Shown here: positions 1 through 5,557 of the stretch, piece after piece
How the letters are laid out: every line of letters starts with the position of its first letter
Position numbering within the stretch: position 1 is the first letter of the stretch
Assembly: GCA_014305015.1 (NCBI GenBank)
Contig: JACRUB010000176.1
Span: 1 to 7,744, forward strand
Length of the DNA: 7,744 nt
Direction of reading: 5' to 3'
Source of the DNA: Vulcanimicrobiota bacterium
Lineage (GTDB): Bacteria > Vulcanimicrobiota > Vulcanimicrobiia > Vulcanimicrobiales > Vulcanimicrobiaceae
Notes under the pieces: generated by a model
Database searches by the model: none
Seen by the model: the letters and a program-made list of their open reading frames with translations, nothing else
Told to the model about the DNA's origin: nothing
Made by a program: the position numbers and the translations under genes

Positions 1-228
1 GAATCCGCGATCTTCGAATCGCACGTTGATCTCCAGCGCCTTCGCTTCGTCGAGCAAGCGGCGCACCACCGGATCGCGCTTGCGATCGTCGGCGATATGC
101 AGCTTGCGCAATTTCTCACCGGCCGCGAGCGCTTCACCTACAGCGTGAATGCCGTAGAGAACATCGTCGAGGTCGGCAATATCGCTGCCGCGTTTCTTGC
201 GGTGATCTACCCGGAGGCGACGGTCCAC
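1..228 (-). CDS. rlmB: 23S rRNA (guanosine-2'-O-)-methyltransferase, TrmH/SpoU family, N-terminal fragment (3' end outside window)
   Basis: Only the first 76 codons are present; the gene runs off the low-coordinate edge. The visible part is a short basic leader (about residues 1-20, rich in Arg and Lys) followed by the start of the SpoU substrate-binding domain, with the hallmark YGIHAVGEAL at residues 25-34 and then a beta-alpha stretch with DDRKRDPVVRRLLDEAK. RlmB proteins 2'-O-methylate a guanosine in domain V of 23S rRNA; other TrmH-family members share this N-terminal domain, so the exact target is inferred. The SAM-binding knot domain lies outside the window. GTG at 228 is the first canonical start after an in-frame stop and has AGAAGG six bases upstream. 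It overlaps the cysS 3' end by 22 bases, implying coupling. In Bacillus the rlmB gene (yacO) also follows cysS, but with mrnC between them. Confidence 0.85.
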   Translation of the reverse strand, partial: MDRRLRVDHRKKRGSDIADLDDVLYGIHAVGEALAAGEKLRKLHIADDRKRDPVVRRLLDEAKALEINVRFEDRGF

Positions 229-1673
229 GTGGTGCCTTCTTTCGAATCGTTGAGTGCGACGCCGCAGCGCATGAGGATGTCCCGCAGGCGGTCAGACTCA
301 GCCCAATTTTTCTCCGAGCGCGCCTTAATGCGGGCGTTTATTACGCTCTTGATCGCATCCCCGGTTGAACTATCGCTCAGCGAGATACCCGCGCCAATTT
401 CTGCTCGTAGCTTTTCGATAAAATCGGGCGGCAGCTCCACTTTCGGTTCGACCAACCACGCCTTGTCCGGCGTAAGACCGAGCAAATCAAGCGCATATGT
501 GAACTGTCCCGCGACTGCGAGCCGCTCTTCTTCTTTTTCCGGCACCGGTTGCGAAGCGAATTGGTGCAAGACGGCAAGTGCCGCAGCCGTGTTCAGATCT
601 TCGCTCATTGCCGCATCGAAGGCCTCGATCAGCGACCCTGTACGCACTGGGAAGGCCGCTTGGAGGCCCGACAACTTGCGATACGCACTCTTGAGCTTCT
701 CCAGGCTAACCTTTGCTGCCGAAATTGACTCTTCAGTGAAATTCATCGGCTTGCTGTAGCCGGTCTGCAAAAACAAGAGACGGATCGCTTGCGGATCGTA
801 CCGTTCTAGCAAATTCGCGACCGGTTCGAAATTGCCGAGCGACTTTGACATCTTCTTATTTTCAAACAGCAGCAAGCCGCCATGCACCCAAAAGTTCGCC
901 ATGAAATGTTCCTCGGCGCGCTCTACGTGCAACAGCGGCTCGCTCTGCGCAATTTCATTTTCGTGATGCGGGAAGATGAGATCGGCGCCGCCGCCGTGGA
1001 TATCAAATTGCTCGCCTAAGATCTCGCGCGCCATCGCCGAGCACTCGATATGCCAACCTGGGCGGCCATCGCCCCAGGGAGATGGCCACGACGGCTCGCC
1101 GGGTTTGGCAAATTTCCACAACGCAAAATCAAGGGGATCTTCTTTGAACTCATCGATTTCAATGCGCGCGCCGCTCTTGAGTTCATCGATATTGCGATGC
1201 GACAGTTTGCCGTACGCGGGATCTGCAGCAACTCGGTAATAGACACCGTCTTTGGCCACATATGCAAGATCTTTGTCCATGAGTTCTTGGATCATTCCCT
1301 GGATCTGCGGAATATAATTGGTCGCGTATGGCTCGTACTTCGATTCGATCGGCAGCAAGCCCAGCTTCTCCCACGATTTTTTGAACGAACCATAGAAGCC
1401 CATTACGATGTCGTGCCAGTTCTCGCCCGTCTCTTTCGAGCGCGCGATGCTGCGGTCGTCGATATCGGTGACGTTCTGAACGTAGGTCACGTCGTAGTTT
1501 AAATGTCGTAAATAGCGGCGCAAGACGTCGAAAGCCAAATACGTACGGAAGTGTCCGATATGCGCATCCGCGCTCGGCGTAAGCCCGCAAACATAAATCC
1601 GCACGTGCGGCGGATTTAGGGGCTTGAATTCGTGCACGCTGCGGGTGCGCGTATTATACAGCCTTAGAGACAT
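207..1673 (-). CDS. cysS: Cysteine--tRNA ligase (CysRS)
   Basis: This 488-residue class I synthetase attaches cysteine to tRNA-Cys in the cytoplasm and has the usual family length. The Rossmann catalytic core carries the HIGH motif exactly (HIGH, residues 38-41) and KMSKS at 274-278. The four zinc ligands known from E. coli CysRS are all in place: Cys29 (YVCG), Cys211 (WHIECSAM), His236 and Glu240 (FPHHENE). The C-terminal third is the helical DALR/anticodon region, ending with an arginine-rich helix (SDRLRDILMRCGV). One variation is visible: the loop before HIGH reads CGLTPSADAHIGH where most family members have CGPTVYD-type residues. The ATG at 1673 lies 20 bases inside the end of cysE and has AGAAGGG five bases upstream. 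The stop overlaps the start of rlmB. No T-box leader precedes it, unlike many Bacillota cysS genes. Confidence 0.97.
   Translation of the reverse strand: MSLRLYNTRTRSVHEFKPLNPPHVRIYVCGLTPSADAHIGHFRTYLAFDVLRRYLRHLNYDVTYVQNVTDIDDRSIARSKETGENWHDIVMGFYGSFKKSWEKLGLLPIESKYEPYATNYIPQIQGMIQELMDKDLAYVAKDGVYYRVAADPAYGKLSHRNIDELKSGARIEIDEFKEDPLDFALWKFAKPGEPSWPSPWGDGRPGWHIECSAMAREILGEQFDIHGGGADLIFPHHENEIAQSEPLLHVERAEEHFMANFWVHGGLLLFENKKMSKSLGNFEPVANLLERYDPQAIRLLFLQTGYSKPMNFTEESISAAKVSLEKLKSAYRKLSGLQAAFPVRTGSLIEAFDAAMSEDLNTAAALAVLHQFASQPVPEKEEERLAVAGQFTYALDLLGLTPDKAWLVEPKVELPPDFIEKLRAEIGAGISLSDSSTGDAIKSVINARIKARSEKNWAESDRLRDILMRCGVALNDSKEGTTWTVASG
235..240 (-). promoter_or_regulatory. Shine-Dalgarno sequence for rlmB
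   Basis: AGAAGG on the minus strand lies six bases before the GTG at 228, inside the cysS coding region. It supports the GTG as the true start of rlmB. Confidence 0.55.
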
Positions 1674-2334
1674 CCTCGCCCTTCTCGCCGGTCAGTGCGG
1701 CTAAGCGGCGTTCCAATTCGGAAATACGTTGAGCGAGCTGAGCAATGAGTTGGGCATTTGGATCAGGCATATCGACTTGCGGTCGCGAACTCACCGGCTG
1801 TACGGGTTTTCCATCCTGAAGAACGACGCGGGCCGGCACACCTACAACCGTTGCATTGGGAGGCACGTCGCGAACAACGACTGATCCGCCGCCGACCTTC
1901 GAGTCATCACCGATCGTAATTGCGCCGAGCACCGATGCGTTCGCGCCGATCGTCACGTTGTTGCCGAGGGTAGGATGACGTTTGCCGTGCGAGAGGGTTG
2001 TGCCGCCGAGCGTTACGCCTTGATAGAGCGTTACGTTCTCGCCCACTTCAGAGGTCGCACCCACGACGACACCCATCCCGTGATCGATGAACAAGCCTTT
2101 GCCGATGCGGGCAGCCGGGTGAATTTCAATGCCGGTGATAAATCGATTGAGGTTTGAGAGAAAGCGCGGCAAGATCGGCAATCCGGTCGCATTGAGCGCA
2201 TGGATGATGCGGTGCGCCGTAATCGCATGAAAGCCGGGATAGGACAAAACAACGTCGACCCAGCTTGTAGCAGCCGGATCGCGCTGCAGCGGCGCGCGCA
2301 GGTCGGCAAGAAACGTCTCTAGCGGCTTAGCCAT
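1654..2334 (-). CDS. cysE: Serine O-acetyltransferase (short, EpsC-like CysE)
   Basis: The enzyme transfers acetyl from acetyl-CoA to L-serine, giving O-acetylserine for cysteine synthesis in the cytoplasm. The 226-residue protein has an N-terminal helical segment (about 1-68), then a left-handed beta-helix of hexapeptide repeats (about 70-168) with GIEIHPAARIGKG at 68-80, IDHGMG at 83-88, LGGTT near 109-113, KRHP at 118-121 and the closing VVGVPARVV at 163-171. His85 and His120 fit the catalytic and acetyl-CoA-site histidines of the family (E. coli His158 and His193); Glu70 stands where E. coli has Asp143, as in Bacillus CysE. A C-terminal tail of about 50 residues follows, with a proline-rich linker and a predicted coiled coil at 194-214. 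The ATG at 2334 has only a weak purine-rich upstream region. The gene ends 20 bases inside cysS, so cysteine supply and Cys-tRNA charging are co-expressed. Confidence 0.95.
   Translation of the reverse strand: MAKPLETFLADLRAPLQRDPAATSWVDVVLSYPGFHAITAHRIIHALNATGLPILPRFLSNLNRFITGIEIHPAARIGKGLFIDHGMGVVVGATSEVGENVTLYQGVTLGGTTLSHGKRHPTLGNNVTIGANASVLGAITIGDDSKVGGGSVVVRDVPPNATVVGVPARVVLQDGKPVQPVSSRPQVDMPDPNAQLIAQLAQRISELERRLAALTGEKGEDVSKAV
1679..1685 (-). promoter_or_regulatory. Shine-Dalgarno sequence for cysS
   Basis: AGAAGGG on the minus strand is five bases before the ATG at 1673 and lies within the final codons of cysE. It fixes the cysS start inside cysE and points to translational coupling. 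Confidence 0.6.
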
Positions 2335-2381
2335 CTTTCTTTCGTAACCGCAGGATTTGCAGGGCGGTTGCTTACGCCTCC
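2335..2381 (-). other. Short gap between gltX and cysE with a weak inverted repeat
   Basis: This 47-base gap is the only non-overlapping junction in the gltX-to-rlmB part. It holds an inverted repeat, AACCGC at 2346-2351 and GCGGTT at 2364-2369, with a 12-base loop. No T-run follows on the minus strand, so it is not a convincing terminator, and no promoter or T-box motif is visible. Confidence 0.3.
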
Positions 2382-3973
2382 CTATTCTTCATGCTCTGGG
2401 GCTGCGAGCGAATCCGGTTTGTCCCCATGAATCGGTTCGAACGGCTTTCCATCGGGCCCGTACTTAATCGGCTCGAGGCCTCGTCCGTGCAAGACTTTTG
2501 AGTTCACCGCCCCGATGCGCATTGCAATCCGCTCGTAGCCGAGTAACGGAAAAAGAAGCGTCAGCGGCGCGCCACCTTCCTGACCTGTGAGCGCCATGCG
2601 CACTGCATGATACGCATCTTTTTCTTGAGGCCGAATTCCTCGCCAATCGCAGGGATTGTCTTATTGAGCGGCAGTCCGCGCAACTCAGATAGCGATGCGA
2701 CATATTGGCTGACCGAATCGAGAAAAAACAAGACCTCCCGCGAGCGGAGTCGTTCCAGTTCAATCGCGGGAATGACGATGGCTTCGTCGCGAAGCGACTT
2801 CACAATCGGAATCGCATCGGCGATCGTATGAAGTTCCTCACCATAAGCGTCCAAAAACGTGTCGATCCAGTGGATCGCCGCATCGGGTGCCGGATTTTCC
2901 AAGAGTCCGTTTTCTTGCATGGCACTTGCGAGCATTTTCGAGAGTTCTTCGCGCGGCAGTTTGCGAAGTTCGCGCTGATTGAACGCGCGCAAACGCGCGG
3001 CGTTATAGACAGCCGCGGATTTGTGCACCCGCTCGAGCGAGAACATCTTGCTCAACTCATCGAGCGTAAAGTCTTCGCGCTCGTCGCCCGGTGACCAACC
3101 AAGAAGAACCAGATGATTGAGGAGCGCCGACGCAAGAACGCCTTCCTTGCGATATTCGTCGACGCCGACAGTGTTGTGGCGTTTGCTGAGCTTCGACTGA
3201 TCTTCGTTCAATATCAGCGGCACATGCGCGTACAACGGTTCTCTGAGACCGAGCGCACGCAGGAGCATGAGTTGCACGGGGGTGTTACTTAGGTGCTCGT
3301 CACCACGCAAGACAACGTCGATATTCATGAGTGCATCGTCGACGGCCGCTGCAAAGTTGTATGTCGGGCCGCCCGTCGATTTCACGATTACGAAATCACC
3401 GATTTGATGGTGGTCGAAGTGCGGCTCGCCTTTAATCAAATCGTGGACGGTCGTCTCGCCGGGCGGAACGATAAAGCGCAAACTTTTCGGCCGGCCTTCG
3501 GTTTGGAGTGCCGCGCTTTCTTGCGCGCTCAAATTGCGGCAGCGGCCGGAATATCGTGGCGCCTGGATGCCGCGTGCACGCTGCGCTTCGCGATCGGCTT
3601 CCAGTTCTTCCGGAGTGCAATAGCACCAATAGGCCTGATTGTTCTGAAGCAGTTGCCTCGCATATTTATCGTAGATATCGTGCCGCGCGGATTGGCGGTA
3701 CGGTCCGTATGGGCCGCCGGCATCGGGTCCCTCATCCCACGAGAGACCGAACCATCGCAGATCGCGCATCATCGTCGCCTCGCTCTCGGGACGATAGCGT
3801 GACTCGTCCGTATCCTCGACGCGTAGAACAAACGCACCGCCGGTGCGGCGAGCGAGCAAATAATTAAAAAGCGCCGTTCGCACGCCGCCGACGTGCGTCT
3901 GTCCCGTCGGTGAGGGGGCATAGCGCATGCGCAGCGGTGTGCTGTAATCCAGGTGGGACTCTACTTTGGTCAT
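2382..3973 (-). CDS. gltX: Glutamate--tRNA ligase (GluRS), with a -1 frameshift near the 3' end
   Basis: GluRS charges tRNA-Glu (in many bacteria also tRNA-Gln) with glutamate. Numbering from the ATG at 3973, the class I core shows the HIGH equivalent at 24-30 (GQTHVGG), LRVEDTD at 49-55, cysteines resembling the GluRS zinc knuckle (Cys117, Cys119, Cys145) and the KMSKS equivalent KLSKR at 261-265. The helical anticodon-binding region follows. The frame then breaks: after three lysines ending at residue 452 (A-run at 2619-2623) the zero frame gives 18 unrelated residues and stops at 2561, while the -1 frame restores the conserved C-terminus (DAYHAV then RMALTGQ) and reaches a stop at 2382. 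The joined protein would be about 530 residues, with a polar tail of 40. The ATG shares its A with the ispF stop (TAATG), so the start is well fixed. A sequencing error in the homopolymer is the simplest explanation. Confidence 0.93.
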
Positions 3974-4461
3974 TATTTCCGGTCGTGGGTGTGAAGACAC
4001 GCAACGGCGTGTACGGCGAGACCTCTTCCGTCCCCGGTGTAACCCATCCCTTCGCTCGTCTTGGCTTTGACGCTCACTTGCGTGACCGGAAGGTTCAAAA
4101 CTTCGGAGATGCGCTGCCGCATGGCGGGGAGGTGCGCAGCCAGCTTCGGCTGCTCAACGATGATGGTAGCATCGATATTATCTATCTCAAAGCCGGCATG
4201 CCACACAAGCTCGACGCATTGTTTGAGAAGCTCGATCGAGTTTGCGTTTTTCCATTTCACATCCGTATCAGGGAAATGCGCGCCAAGATCACCTAGCGCT
4301 GCAGCTCCTAAGAGCGCATCGCCCAGCGCATGGCAGAGCGCATCCGCATCGGAATGCCCAAGCAAGCCACGCTCGTACGGAATCTCGATGCCGCCCAAAT
4401 AGAGGCGGCGCCCTTCCACGTAGCGGTGCGCATCAAACCCGTGGCCGACGCGCGAGCTAAT
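3973..4461 (-). CDS. ispF: 2-C-methyl-D-erythritol 2,4-cyclodiphosphate synthase
   Basis: IspF cyclises CDP-methylerythritol 2-phosphate to MEcPP, releasing CMP, in the MEP isoprenoid pathway. The family N-terminus RVGHGFDAHRY is present in frame, carrying the metal ligands Asp10 and His12; the third ligand, His44, is in DADALCHALGD. GGIEIPYERGLLGHSD, ALGDLGAHFPDTD and TSEGMGYTGDGRGLAVHAVA are also typical. Starting at the GTG at 4419 would delete both N-terminal metal ligands, so that start must be wrong. Between the previous in-frame stop and the HGFD motif there is no ATG, GTG or TTG. The only near-start codon is ATT at 4461-4459, one base into the ispD stop (ATTAG), with GGCGAG five bases upstream. 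It gives 162 residues, close to the family length. A substituted base, or a frameshift joining ispD to ispF, are alternatives. The stop overlaps the gltX ATG. Confidence 0.92.
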   Translation of the reverse strand: MSSRVGHGFDAHRYVEGRRLYLGGIEIPYERGLLGHSDADALCHALGDALLGAAALGDLGAHFPDTDVKWKNANSIELLKQCVELVWHAGFEIDNIDATIIVEQPKLAAHLPAMRQRISEVLNLPVTQVSVKAKTSEGMGYTGDGRGLAVHAVACLHTHDRK

Positions 4462-5443
4462 GGGATCTCGCCAAAGGCTCGTGCGAAGTGCGCGACGCGA
4501 AGTGGGAGAAATGTGTTGTGAACATCGCGTGGCCGCTGGTCACCGCTTCAAAACGCTCGCCGAATCCGGTCAGTCTCTCCGACGCAATATAGGCGCGTAT
4601 CGCAACGCCGTTCGGCAAATCACGATCGATGCTGTCAACCGTTCCGTGACGGGCCTCGATCTCGCCGCACACAGCGTCGACAAGATTTTCGTCGATAAAG
4701 ACTTCTACCAGCAAGATTTCTTCTTGATCGGCCGTGATCGAAACGCGCTCGCGTAAAATCTGCTCGGCGCGCACAAGATCTTCCGGAACCGTCACCTTGA
4801 AATTATCCGGGGAGCCCGCGACGATTTGCACCTCAATGCCCAAACGTTCGAGCAGAGCCGCATCATCGCTCGCATGCGCCTCGCTTCGCATCGCTTCGAG
4901 ATGCGCCCGGCGCATGTCGCGGATTGTTGCACACTGCGGAGTTTGCGCCGACCATAATTCCTGGCGATTCAATGTGCGCTTGACCGTCTTTTTAGCGTTA
5001 TCCACAACCTTGATCGTATCGATCACGGGAACCGCGAGAATCGAGGCTTGGCCATCGCGAACCACCCGCATCGCGTCGCGAACATTGTTTGCACGAACGA
5101 GGGGTCGCGCGCCATCATGAATCAAGACCGCACCGCAACGTCCGGGAAGCGCATCTAAACCGGCACGCACGCTCGCTTGCCGCGTGTCACCACCCTTGAC
5201 CACCGTGAACGGCTTATCACTCACGACGGCAGCGGCTAGAGCGTACACGGATTCGACGTTTTCCGGCTCCGTCACGATAACGACGTCGAGAATCTCCGGC
5301 ATGTGTGCGAGCGTACGAACCGACCAGGCGAGCAGCGGCGCGCCCGCAAGTTCTACGAGTTGTTTCGGGCGCCCGAACCGGCTGCCGTGCCCGGCCGCCA
5401 CAATGACCGCTCCCCAAAGCATAATTGTGTTACTCTCTTCCAT
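4457..5443 (-). CDS. ispD: 2-C-methyl-D-erythritol 4-phosphate cytidylyltransferase with a C-terminal EF-G domain V-like extension
   Basis: IspD joins CTP and MEP to give CDP-methylerythritol, two steps before IspF. Residues 11-230 are a complete cytidylyltransferase: the CTP loop VIVAAGHGSRFGRPKQ (13-28), GGDTRQASV (84-92), VLIHDGARPLV (106-116), AVPVIDTIK (137-145), TLNRQELWSAQTPQ (157-170) and the end block SPDNFKVTVPEDL (211-223) with its conserved lysine. Normal IspD stops near residue 230. Here the frame continues for about 98 residues; 241-315 resemble the EF-G C-terminal domain (VEV near 246, ARHG near 264, AIRAYI near 281, GFGERFEAVTSGHAMF near 293, HFSHFA near 311). No EF-G GTPase is present, so this is a domain fusion. 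The start is uncertain: ATG at 5443 lacks a ribosome site, while ATG at 5422 follows GAAGAGAG by ten bases and begins nearer the usual N-terminus. The stop overlaps the proposed ispF start. Confidence 0.95.
   Translation of the reverse strand: MEESNTIMLWGAVIVAAGHGSRFGRPKQLVELAGAPLLAWSVRTLAHMPEILDVVIVTEPENVESVYALAAAVVSDKPFTVVKGGDTRQASVRAGLDALPGRCGAVLIHDGARPLVRANNVRDAMRVVRDGQASILAVPVIDTIKVVDNAKKTVKRTLNRQELWSAQTPQCATIRDMRRAHLEAMRSEAHASDDAALLERLGIEVQIVAGSPDNFKVTVPEDLVRAEQILRERVSITADQEEILLVEVFIDENLVDAVCGEIEARHGTVDSIDRDLPNGVAIRAYIASERLTGFGERFEAVTSGHAMFTTHFSHFASRTSHEPLARSH
4467..4472 (-). promoter_or_regulatory. Possible Shine-Dalgarno sequence for the ATT start of ispF
   Basis: GGCGAG on the minus strand lies five bases before the ATT at 4461-4459. 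It is a moderate match to the anti-Shine-Dalgarno and supports, without proving, initiation at ATT next to the ispD stop. Confidence 0.35.
4496..4723 (-). other. EF-G domain V (EFG_C)-like domain fused to IspD
   Basis: Residues 241-315 of the IspD protein align by eye to the C-terminal domain of bacterial elongation factor G without large gaps. The pattern is E-x-I-x-x-V-E-V, then D-x-V-x-G with A-R-x-G, then N-x-x-x-I-R-A, then G-F-G, then T-x-G-x-x-x-F and F-x-H-F. In EF-G this ferredoxin-like alpha/beta domain sits on the ribosome near the GTPase centre and 23S rRNA. Its role beside a cytidylyltransferase is unknown. The assignment is pattern recognition, without a profile search. Confidence 0.75.
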
Positions 5444-5449
5444 TTGAAA

Positions 5450-5474
5450 GGCGTTGCGCCCGAGGCTCCACGCC
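5450..5474. repeat. Short inverted repeat just upstream of ispD
   Basis: GGCGT (5450-5454) pairs with ACGCC (5470-5474), enclosing a smaller GCC/GGC stem (5458-5460 with 5464-5466, loop CGA). In the transcript it directly precedes the ATG at 5443 and directly follows the larger hairpin. Pairing is short and its significance is uncertain. Confidence 0.3.
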
Positions 5475-5491
5475 CCCCAGCGAAGCTGGGG
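5475..5491. repeat. Perfect 7-bp GC-rich hairpin with a 3-base loop
   Basis: CCCCAGC (5475-5481), loop GAA, GCTGGGG (5485-5491) on the plus strand; the minus-strand transcript forms the same stem with a UUC loop. It lies about 30 to 50 bases before the ispD start. No U-run follows in the transcript, so it is not a standard intrinsic terminator. It could be an attenuator, an RNA-processing or stability element, or a copy of a dispersed genomic palindrome. Confidence 0.55.
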
Positions 5492-5557
5492 CCCCTAAAC
5501 CGCACCCGCGTGCTACCTGGTTACTAAATCCAACATTCCCCGAGGACGCGCTAAGCC

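Larger units (their letters stand above)
5444..5557 (-). other. Intergenic region between the PIN/TRAM gene and ispD
   Basis: This 114-base stretch is the largest gap in the window. It contains two inverted repeats (5450-5474 and 5475-5491). No open reading frame of note, no convincing -35/-10 pair and no T-tract typical of an intrinsic terminator can be seen. It may hold a processing site, an attenuating hairpin or an ispD leader. Confidence 0.5.

Noticed and set aside
97..759. Plus-strand open frame of 220 codons
   Set aside because: It is antisense to the 3' half of cysS and the start of rlmB, both clearly conserved; its translation shows no recognisable family and a composition typical of antisense shadows.
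2335..2381. T-box leader or terminator before cysE
   Set aside because: The gap is only 47 bases, far too short for a T-box, and the weak inverted repeat has no U-run after it.
2464..2763. Third minus-strand frame overlapping the gltX frameshift
   Set aside because: Its translation does not resemble GluRS. The conserved C-terminus is restored by the other alternative frame (ending at 2382), so this one is a shadow.
3293..3802. Plus-strand open frame of 169 codons
   Set aside because: It is antisense to the catalytic core of gltX, whose class I motifs are intact; no family resemblance in the shadow.
3974..4000. Earlier gltX start at 4000
   Set aside because: The ATG at 3973 forms a TAATG overlap with the ispF stop and gives a normal GluRS N-terminus; the extra nine residues lie inside ispF and add nothing conserved.
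4457..4723. Remnant of a full EF-G gene
   Set aside because: Only the C-terminal domain pattern is present, it is in frame with IspD, and no GTPase or other EF-G domains lie nearby; fusion fits better than gene decay.
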